DNA of 64,000 nucleotides from Pseudomonas fluorescens (GTDB lineage Bacteria; Pseudomonadota; Gammaproteobacteria; Pseudomonadales; Pseudomonadaceae): NCBI RefSeq assembly GCF_902497775.2, contig NZ_OZ024668.1, positions 4,324,326 to 4,388,325 of the forward strand, read 5' to 3'. Shown piece by piece: positions 57,954 to 64,000 of this stretch (position 1 is its first letter; each line of letters starts with the position of its first letter). The notes under the pieces were generated by a model. It saw only the letters and a program-made list of their open reading frames with translations, ran no database searches and was not told where the DNA came from. The position numbers and the translations under genes were made by a program.

Positions 57954-58921
57954 TGACCGTCGTCCTTACCGCCCGTGAACTGACCCGTCACTACGAAGTT
58001 TCCCGTGGCCTGTTCAAAGGCCATGCCCTGGTGCGCGCACTCAACGGTGTGTCCTTTGAACTGGAAGCCGGCAAGACCCTGGCCGTGGTTGGCGAGTCCG
58101 GCTGTGGCAAGTCGACCCTGGCCCGCGCCCTGACCCTGATCGAAGAGCCCTCGTCCGGCTCGCTGAAAATTGCCGGCCAGGAAGTTGCCGGGGCCAACAA
58201 GGCCGAGCGCAAGCAACTGCGCAAGGACGTGCAGATGGTGTTCCAGAGCCCCTACGCCTCGCTCAATCCGCGGCAGAAGATCGGCGACCAGTTGGGCGAA
58301 CCGCTACTGATCAACACCAACCTGTCCAAGGCCGAACGCCGCGCGAAGGTCCAGGCGATGATGCAGCAGGTCGGCCTGCGCCCCGAGCATTACCAGCGCT
58401 ACCCGCACATGTTCTCCGGTGGTCAGCGCCAGCGTATCGCCCTGGCCCGGGCAATGATGCTGCAACCGAAAGTGCTGGTGGCCGATGAGCCGACTTCGGC
58501 CCTCGACGTATCGATCCAGGCCCAGGTGCTGAACCTGTTCATGGACCTGCAGAAGGAGTTCAACACCGCCTACGTGTTCATCTCCCACAACCTGGCGGTG
58601 GTGCGCCACGTGGCGGACCAGGTGCTGGTGATGTACCTGGGGCGGCCAGCGGAAATGGGGCCCAAGGAGGATATCTACAGCAAGCCGTTGCACCCATATA
58701 CCCAGGCCTTGCTGTCGGCCACACCAACCATTCATCCGGACCCGCTCAAGCCGAAGATCAAGATTTCCGGCGAGTTGCCCAACCCGCTGAACCCGCCGCC
58801 TGGCTGCGCTTTCCACAAGCGTTGCCCGTATGCCACTGAACGTTGCGCTTGCGAGGAACCGGCGTTCAGGCAGGTGGGGACGCGGCAGGTAGCGTGCCAT
58901 TACGCCGAGCAGTTCCTTTAA
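57953..58921 (+). CDS. dppF: Dipeptide ABC transporter ATPase DppF
   Basis: A 322-residue ATPase: Walker A GESGCGKST (about 53-61), signature MFSGGQRQRIALARAM, Walker B VLVADEPTSALDV, switch His in ISHNLAVV. The C-terminus repeats the cysteine-rich pattern (GCAFHKRCPYATERCACEEP). The ATG at 57953 overlaps the dppD stop by one base. Last gene of dppA3BCDF; a perfect REP pair follows 5 nt later and probably protects or ends the transcript. Confidence 0.95.
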   Translation: MTVVLTARELTRHYEVSRGLFKGHALVRALNGVSFELEAGKTLAVVGESGCGKSTLARALTLIEEPSSGSLKIAGQEVAGANKAERKQLRKDVQMVFQSPYASLNPRQKIGDQLGEPLLINTNLSKAERRAKVQAMMQQVGLRPEHYQRYPHMFSGGQRQRIALARAMMLQPKVLVADEPTSALDVSIQAQVLNLFMDLQKEFNTAYVFISHNLAVVRHVADQVLVMYLGRPAEMGPKEDIYSKPLHPYTQALLSATPTIHPDPLKPKIKISGELPNPLNPPPGCAFHKRCPYATERCACEEPAFRQVGTRQVACHYAEQFL

Positions 58922-58925
58922 CCGC

Positions 58926-58983
58926 ATCGCGGGTCAAGCCCGCTCCCACAGTCCACCCTGTGGGAGCGGGCTTGACCCGCGAT
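58926..58983. repeat. Perfect REP-type inverted pair after dppF
   Basis: Two perfectly complementary 25-bp arms (58926-58950 and 58959-58983) flank an 8-nt loop, starting 5 nt after the dppF stop. The left arm is identical to that of the element at 36396. This is a typical Pseudomonas REP doublet; as RNA it forms a very stable hairpin that can block 3' exonucleases and dampen read-through into the AraC gene. Confidence 0.95.
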
Positions 58984-59007
58984 TGGCCCCTCCATCACTA
59001 TCGCGCA

Positions 59008-59817
59008 ATGACCCCAGACCCAATCCCCGACGGCCCGGAACAAACCCCGGAAACCGCCGCCACCGTCCTGCGCTATCACCTGTGCTGGAAGCATCGCGAC
59101 CTCGACGGGGTCATGGCCTTGTATCACCCCGATATCCAGTACAACGACTACTTCCAGAACCGTGTCCTGCACCTCGATGAGCTGCGCGAATACGTGCGCG
59201 TGAGCATGCCCCGCGAAGCCGATGAAGATATCGTCCACAGCGATCGCATCCGGGTCGACGGCTGCACCGCCTTCATTCAGTACCAGGTCACCCTGCGCGG
59301 TGGCGAGGGCCTGGTGGCGTTTCAGGCCAGCGAAGCGATTACCGTGCGCGACGGGCTGATCTGGCGGGTCAACGAGTACGCCTCGCTGGTCCGTGCCCCC
59401 AGCCAGGACACCGGCCACAACGACCTGCGCCCGGCCGTCAGCCGCCTGGGCCTGTCACCGCGCCAGCTGAGCTTCATGGCCCAGGACCTGGAGCAGTACT
59501 TCCAGCGCCAGCAACCCTACCTCGACCCGGAGCTGGACCTGCAACGGGTAGCCCGCGAAAGCGGCTACAGTCGCAACCAGATCTCCTACCTGCTCAACCA
59601 GGTGCTCGGCCAGAGCTTCTACCGCTACGTCAACCAGGCGCGCCTGCAGCACTTGCTGACCAGCCTGGGGGCCACCTCCACGGTTGCGCGCATCGACGAG
59701 CTGGCCTTTGCCGCCGGCTTCAACTCGCTGTCGGCGTTCTACAAGTGTTTTCGCCAGCACACCGGCCTGTCGCCCAAGGCCTATGTGAAACAGAATTCTC
59801 TGCGTGCACGCACGTAA
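59008..59817 (+). CDS. AraC-family regulator with N-terminal NTF2/SnoaL-like domain
   Basis: A 269-residue regulator starting MTPDPIPDGPEQTPETAATV at 59008. Residues 15-135 form an NTF2/SnoaL-like cone (HLCWKHRDLDGVMALYHPDIQYNDYFQNRVLHLDELREYV...GLIWRVNEYASLV), a small-molecule pocket instead of the usual cupin. Residues 165-262 are the AraC double HTH (LDLQRVARESGYSRNQISYLLNQVLGQSFYRYVNQARLQHLL; IDELAFAAGFNSLSAFYKCFRQHTGLSPKAYV). It lies between dppF and an amine-oxidase cluster in the same direction, so either could be its target; the oxidase cluster 61 nt downstream is the better guess. Confidence 0.85.
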   Translation: MTPDPIPDGPEQTPETAATVLRYHLCWKHRDLDGVMALYHPDIQYNDYFQNRVLHLDELREYVRVSMPREADEDIVHSDRIRVDGCTAFIQYQVTLRGGEGLVAFQASEAITVRDGLIWRVNEYASLVRAPSQDTGHNDLRPAVSRLGLSPRQLSFMAQDLEQYFQRQQPYLDPELDLQRVARESGYSRNQISYLLNQVLGQSFYRYVNQARLQHLLTSLGATSTVARIDELAFAAGFNSLSAFYKCFRQHTGLSPKAYVKQNSLRART

Positions 59818-59878
59818 GACACAGCGCCCCGCAAGCTTCTAGGATCGCCACAGACCGTTACCGATGTGGAGCCGAACA

Positions 59879-61285
59879 ATGCTGGCATGGCGCAGTATCA
59901 GCCTGTGGATGGACCAACTCGATGAGCCGTTGAGCGCACGCCCCGCGCTGCAACAGGACCTGGACGTCGACGTCTGTATCATCGGCGCCGGCTACACCGG
60001 GCTGTGGACCGCCTACTACCTCAAGCGCCTGGCGCCAACGCTGAACATCGCCATCGTCGAAGCGCAGATAGCCGGCTTTGGCGCCTCCGGGCGCAATGGC
60101 GGCTGGCTGATGGGCAACCTGCTGGGCGAAGACCGCCTGCTCGCCGGCTGCACGCCCGAACAGCGGCGCGCCGCCTACGACCTGCTGCACGGCATCCCCG
60201 ATGAAGTTGCCCAGGTGCTCGAACGCGAAGGCATCGATTGCGACTACCGCAAAAGCGGCGTGCTGTATTGCGCAGCGCGCTACCCCGAACAGGAAACCAG
60301 CCTGCGCGCGTACCTGAACAAACTCTACAAACAGGGCCTGAACGAAGCCGACTATCGCTGGCTGAGCCCCAATGAGCTGGAATCCCAGCTGCGTATCAAC
60401 CGCCCCTATGGCGCAATTTTCAATCCCAATGTCGCCACCATCCAACCGGCCAAACTGGTGCGCGGCCTGGCCCGTGCGGTCGAGGCCATGGGCGTCAACC
60501 TTTACGAGAACAGCCCGGTCACCGCGTGGCGTAGCGGTGAAGTTCGCACGCTACAGGCACGGGTCAAATGCCAGTGGCTGGTACCAGCGGTCGAGGGTTA
60601 TTCGGTCAACCTGCCGCCGCTGGGCCGCTACCAAATGCCGGTGCAAAGCCTGTTGGTGGCCACCGAACCGCTGTCTGACGACACCTGGGCGCAGATTGGC
60701 CTGAGCCATGGCCAGGCATTCAGCGAGAACAGTCGCCAGGTGACTTACGGCCAGCGCAGCGCTGACAACCGCCTGGTGTTTGGCGCGCGCGGAGGGTACC
60801 GATTCGGCGGACGCCTGCGCGAGAACTTCGACCTCACCAACAGCGAAATCGAGCTGCGCCGCTACTTGTTCGGCGAACTCTTCCCGCAACTGAAGAACGT
60901 CAACATCACCCACGCCTGGGGCGGCAACCTGGGCATGGCCCGGCGCTTTGCGCCGCACATGTTCTGCGACCGCAAACAGGGCATCGCCCTGGCCGGCGGC
61001 TACGGCGGCGAAGGCGTTGGCGCCAGCAACCTGGGCGGGAGGACCCTGGCCGAACTGATCCTTGAGCGGCGCGGCGTACTCACCGAACAACCCTGGGCCA
61101 GTCACGACCGGGCCCTGCACAGTCTGCCCGGCTGGGAGCCGGAACCCTGCCGCTGGCTGGGCTACAACGCGATCATCAAGAGTTTCGTCCATGAAGACCA
61201 GACCCTCGCCAACCCGGCCAGCGCCCCCTGGCGCCGACGCCTGGCCAGCGGCGTAGCGGACTTCATGGAAGGTTTCATGCGCTGA
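59879..61285 (+). CDS. FAD-dependent amine oxidoreductase (PuuB/DadA-like)
   Basis: A 468-residue DAO-family flavoprotein. The dinucleotide fold is VCIIGAGYTGLWTAYYL (about residues 32-48), followed by GFGASGRNGGWLMG, which is typical of gamma-glutamylputrescine oxidases. The C-terminal FAD motif is AGGYGGEGVGASNLGG. The ATG at 59879 is preferred because GGAG lies 8 nt upstream; an earlier ATG at 59864 has no ribosome site. With a cupin and a PotF-like binding protein next to it, a role in polyamine or related amine catabolism is likely. Exact substrate unknown. Confidence 0.85.
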   Translation: MLAWRSISLWMDQLDEPLSARPALQQDLDVDVCIIGAGYTGLWTAYYLKRLAPTLNIAIVEAQIAGFGASGRNGGWLMGNLLGEDRLLAGCTPEQRRAAYDLLHGIPDEVAQVLEREGIDCDYRKSGVLYCAARYPEQETSLRAYLNKLYKQGLNEADYRWLSPNELESQLRINRPYGAIFNPNVATIQPAKLVRGLARAVEAMGVNLYENSPVTAWRSGEVRTLQARVKCQWLVPAVEGYSVNLPPLGRYQMPVQSLLVATEPLSDDTWAQIGLSHGQAFSENSRQVTYGQRSADNRLVFGARGGYRFGGRLRENFDLTNSEIELRRYLFGELFPQLKNVNITHAWGGNLGMARRFAPHMFCDRKQGIALAGGYGGEGVGASNLGGRTLAELILERRGVLTEQPWASHDRALHSLPGWEPEPCRWLGYNAIIKSFVHEDQTLANPASAPWRRRLASGVADFMEGFMR

Positions 61286-61317
61286 CTTTTCGTTCCCCCT
61301 GCACAGGATTCACCGCG

Positions 61318-61659
61318 ATGAGCATTACCCAGTTCAAGAACACCGACAGCGTCACCCTGGCCGAATCCAACCCAGTGGCCGTACCGCTCGGCGAGCCGGT
61401 CTCGATCGCCTCGGTAACCAGCGTCGAGCGCAGCGATGGCGTTGAAACCGGCATCTGGGAATGCACCCCGGGGCGCTGGCGCCGGCAGATCGTCCAGCAG
61501 GAGTTCTGCCACTTCATCAAGGGCCGCTGCACCTTCACTCCCGATGGCGGCGAACCGCTGACCATCGAAGCCGGCGACGCCATCATGCTGCCGGCCAACA
61601 GCACCGGCATCTGGGATATCCAGGAGACCGTGCGCAAGACCTATGTGCTGATTTTCTGA
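61318..61659 (+). CDS. Cupin-domain protein (DUF861/EutQ-like)
   Basis: A 113-residue single cupin: GIWECTPGRWRRQIVQQEFCHFIKGRCTFTPDGGEPLTIEAGDAIMLPANSTGIWDIQETVRKTYVLI. It contains the W-x-C-x-P-G start and the FCHFIKGRCTFTPDGG...GDAIMLPANSTGIW block of the cupin_3 family, which contains amine- and ureidoglycolate-related proteins. The metal-ligand set is reduced. In polyamine clusters such cupins commonly follow PuuB-type oxidases. It lies 32 nt after the oxidase gene and 55 nt before the binding-protein gene. Confidence 0.85.
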   Translation: MSITQFKNTDSVTLAESNPVAVPLGEPVSIASVTSVERSDGVETGIWECTPGRWRRQIVQQEFCHFIKGRCTFTPDGGEPLTIEAGDAIMLPANSTGIWDIQETVRKTYVLIF

Positions 61660-61714
61660 TCATTTGATCGCCTGCCTCCTTCGATAAAAAACAGACCAAG
61701 CAAGGAATCCAGAC

Positions 61715-62794
61715 ATGCGCCCATTGCTCTTCGCACCCTTGTTGCTCGCCGCCTCCATCGCCCAGGCGGCCGATTCGGTGAAAATCTACAACTGGTCCAG
61801 CTATATCGCCCCCGACACCCTGAAGAACTTCCAACAGGCCAGCGGTATCGTGCCGACCTACGACGTGTTCGACAGTAACGAAACCCTCGACGGCAAGCTG
61901 ATGACCGGCAACTCCGGCTATGACGTGGTGTTCCCGTCCAACCACTTCATGGCCCGGCAGATCCAGGGCAAGGCGCTCAAGCAACTGGACAAGCGCCAGT
62001 TGCCCAACTGGAAGAACCTCAACCCGGTGCTGCTCAAGGCTCTGGAGGTCAACGACCCGGGCAACCAATACGGCTTCCCCTACCTGTGGGGCAGCACCGG
62101 GATCGGCTACAACATCGACAAGGTCAAGGCGGTACTGGGCGACAACGCGCCGGTGGACTCCTGGGACCTGATCTTCAAGCCCGAGTACATCAGCAAGCTG
62201 AAAAGCTGCGGCGTGGCGGTGCTCGACAACGGCCCGGAACTGTTGCCAATTGCCCTCAACTACCTGGGCCTGCCGCACCACAGCCAAAAGCCCGAGGATT
62301 ACGACAGGGCCAAGGAACTGCTGATGAAGGTGCGCCCGTACATCAGCTACTTCCATTCCTCCAAGTACACCGGTGACCTGGCCAATGGCGATATCTGTGT
62401 GGTGGTGGGCTTTTCCGGCGACGTGCTGCAGGCCAGGAACCGCGCCGAAGAAGCCAACAACGGCGTGAAGGTGGGTTACTCGATTCCCAAGGAAGGTGCG
62501 CCGATGTGGTTCGACATGGTCGCCATGCCAGCTGATGCGCCGAACGAAAAAGCCGGCTACGCCTACATGAACTACCTGCTGCAGCCTGAGGTGATGGCCA
62601 ACATCAGCAACCATGTGCAGTACGCCAACGGCAACCTCAAGGCCGACACCCTGGTCGACCCGGCGCTCAAGGCCAACACCATGATCTACCCGAGTGACGA
62701 GATGCTCGGCAATCTGTATGCGCTGGAGGCGATGCCGGCCAAGATCGACCGCATTCGCACGCGGATCTGGACCAGTATCAAAGCGGGGAACTAG
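61715..62794 (+). CDS. Polyamine ABC transporter substrate-binding protein (PotF/SpuD-like)
   Basis: A 359-residue periplasmic binding protein with signal LLFAPLLLAASIAQAA (cleavage near residue 19). The mature start DSVKIYNWSSYIAPDTLKNFQQASGI and the blocks VFDSNETLDGKLMTGNSGYDVVFPSNHFMARQI and NQYGFPYLWGSTGIGYN are PotF hallmarks. Aromatic and acidic residues for amine recognition are present (NWSSY; VFDSNE; FSGD). No permease or ATPase follows; prfC converges 105 nt on. It must use transporter subunits encoded elsewhere, or act as an extra binding protein. Confidence 0.9.
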   Translation: MRPLLFAPLLLAASIAQAADSVKIYNWSSYIAPDTLKNFQQASGIVPTYDVFDSNETLDGKLMTGNSGYDVVFPSNHFMARQIQGKALKQLDKRQLPNWKNLNPVLLKALEVNDPGNQYGFPYLWGSTGIGYNIDKVKAVLGDNAPVDSWDLIFKPEYISKLKSCGVAVLDNGPELLPIALNYLGLPHHSQKPEDYDRAKELLMKVRPYISYFHSSKYTGDLANGDICVVVGFSGDVLQARNRAEEANNGVKVGYSIPKEGAPMWFDMVAMPADAPNEKAGYAYMNYLLQPEVMANISNHVQYANGNLKADTLVDPALKANTMIYPSDEMLGNLYALEAMPAKIDRIRTRIWTSIKAGN

Positions 62795-62804
62795 GCCTTC
62801 GGCC

Positions 62805-62887
62805 AGCTGTAAGCTGCAAGTTTTTAGCGGCAAGAAAGAGCGGAGTGTGTGCGGTCTGCTCTTTCTTGCCGCTAGAAGCTTACAGCT
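62805..62887. repeat. Long interrupted inverted repeat between the PotF-like gene and prfC
   Basis: Inner 17-bp perfect arms (62825-62841 with 62858-62874, 16-nt loop) are flanked by outer 11-bp perfect arms (AGCTGTAAGCT at 62805-62815 with AGCTTACAGCT at 62877-62887). It fills the 104-nt gap between converging genes. As RNA it would form a long hairpin from either strand, so it may serve as a bidirectional terminator or end-protector. The AGCTGCAAG-type sequence resembles a second Pseudomonas repeat class. Confidence 0.85.
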
Positions 62888-62898
62888 TGCGGCTTAAA

Positions 62899-64000
62899 TC
62901 AGTGATGCTCGCGGGTAGCGCGGAATTTCACATCCGGCCAGCGCTCTTCCATCAATGCCAGGTTGACCCGGGTCGGGGCCAGGTAGGTCAGGTGACCACC
63001 GCCGTCGATGGCCAGGTTTTCCACCGCCTTGTTCTTGAATTCCTCGAGCTTCTTCTTGTCGTCGCAGCTGATCCAGCGGGCCGACCAGACGGTGATCGGC
63101 TCGTAGGCGCATTCGACCTTGTACTCTTCCTTCAGGCGGCTGGCGACCACATCGAACTGCAGCACACCGACGGCGCCGAGGATGATGTCGTTGCTGCGCT
63201 CGGGGAAGAACACCTGGGTCGCGCCCTCTTCGGCCAGCTGCTGCAGGCCCTGGCGCAGTTGCTTGGACTTGAGCGGGTCTTTCAGGCGAACGCGGCGGAA
63301 CAGCTCCGGGGCGAAGTGCGGAATACCGGTGAAGCCCAGGGCCTCACCTTCGGTGAAGGTATCGCCGATCTGGATGGTGCCGTGGTTGTGCAAGCCGATG
63401 ATGTCGCCGGCCCAGGCCTCTTCCAGTTGCTCGCGTTCGGAGGAGAAGAACGTCAGCGCGTCACCGATACGCAGGTCCTTGCCGGTACGCACGTGGCGCA
63501 TTTTCATGCCCTTCTCGTATCGGCCGGAGCAGATACGCATGAAGGCGATACGGTCGCGGTGCTTGGGGTCCATGTTCGCCTGGATCTTGAACACGAAACC
63601 GCTGAACTTCTCTTCGGTCGGCTCGACGGCGCGCTCGTTGGCCTCGCGCGGCAGCGGGCGTGGCGCCCAGTCGACAACGGCATCGAGCACATGGTCGACA
63701 CCGAAGTTGCCCAGTGCGGTACCGAAGAACACCGGGGTCAGCTCGCCGCGCATGAACTCGCCCTGGTCGAACTCGTGGCAGGCACCCTGCACCAGCTCCA
63801 ACTGCTCGAGGAAGCGCTCGTACTCGTCACCCAGGTGGGCGCGGGCTTCATCGGAGTCGAGCTTCTCGATGATCTTCACCTCGGTGCGCTCGTGGCCGTG
63901 GCCTGGGGTGTAGACGATGATGTAGTCGCCCGCCAGGTGGTACACGCCCTTGAAATCGCGGTAGCAACCGATCGGCCAGGTGATCGGCGCGGCCTTGATC
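62899..64000 (-). CDS. prfC: Peptide chain release factor 3 (5' part cut by window edge)
   Basis: The C-terminal 367 residues of RF3, a translational GTPase that recycles RF1 and RF2 after peptide release. The frame continues past the right edge, so the G1-G4 motifs lie outside. Visible parts are [18 protein letters not shown] (end of the G domain), domain II ([53 protein letters not shown]) and domain III ([39 protein letters not shown]). The [10 protein letters not shown] motif separates RF3 from EF-G. It ends at a normal C-terminus ([13 protein letters not shown]). Confidence 0.96.
   Translation of the reverse strand, partial: IKAAPITWPIGCYRDFKGVYHLAGDYIIVYTPGHGHERTEVKIIEKLDSDEARAHLGDEYERFLEQLELVQGACHEFDQGEFMRGELTPVFFGTALGNFGVDHVLDAVVDWAPRPLPREANERAVEPTEEKFSGFVFKIQANMDPKHRDRIAFMRICSGRYEKGMKMRHVRTGKDLRIGDALTFFSSEREQLEEAWAGDIIGLHNHGTIQIGDTFTEGEALGFTGIPHFAPELFRRVRLKDPLKSKQLRQGLQQLAEEGATQVFFPERSNDIILGAVGVLQFDVVASRLKEEYKVECAYEPITVWSARWISCDDKKKLEEFKNKAVENLAIDGGGHLTYLAPTRVNLALMEERWPDVKFRATREHH

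Overview
The window is a stretch of Pseudomonas chromosome. Gene content, gene order and the high-GC coding all point to this genus, and the REP-type palindromes resemble those of the P. putida/P. fluorescens lineage. The species call is an inference. Most of the window is core genome whose gene order I recognise from other pseudomonads; the part between about 38 and 45 kb looks more variable. I see no rRNA, tRNA, CRISPR array, insertion sequence or prophage.

Layout. 1-8.6 kb (- strand): a FadR-type regulator cut by the left edge, then hisC, hisD, hisG, murA and ibaG transcribed together, and the Mla phospholipid-transport operon mlaFEDCB, which ends at a good intrinsic terminator. 8.9-15.9 kb (+): KDO and LPS export genes kdsD-kdsC-lptC-lptA-lptB, then rpoN-hpf-ptsN-rapZ-ptsO (sigma-54 and the nitrogen PTS). 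15.9-19.7 kb (-): the iron-starvation operon fagA-fumC-orfX-sodA-ZIP transporter behind a very strong Fur box. 19.8-33 kb (mostly -): pmbA; yjgA (+); then the cell-shape and maturation group mreB-mreC-mreD-yhdE-rng-yhdP-nitrilase-tldD. 33-38.4 kb (+): gatCAB, a small RlpA-like lipoprotein, a CaxA-type exchanger and a carboxymuconolactone decarboxylase paralogue.

38.4-45.2 kb is the accessory-looking part: aroP and an auxin-efflux-family carrier (-), then a leaderless phospholipase-C-like gene with a near-perfect LexA (SOS) operator over its promoter, a 63-residue partner protein, and a tightly overlapping GNAT / PlsC-like acyltransferase / HAD-phosphatase trio. This is the best candidate for something undescribed.

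45.2-64 kb: the RoxSR (RegBA-type) redox two-component system, a periplasmic SIMPL protein, and a dipeptide-uptake locus with three paralogous binding proteins, an OprD-family porin and dppBCDF. After a REP hairpin come an AraC regulator with an N-terminal NTF2/SnoaL-like domain and an amine or polyamine cluster (FAD oxidoreductase, cupin, PotF-like binding protein). prfC is cut by the right edge.

Themes: envelope lipid homeostasis (Mla, Lpt, Kds, YhdP, plus the accessory acyltransferase and phospholipase), cell-wall shape (MurA, MreBCD, RlpA-like), Fe/Mn switching, and peptide/polyamine uptake. Two genes, mreC and caxA, appear to start at non-canonical ATT codons.
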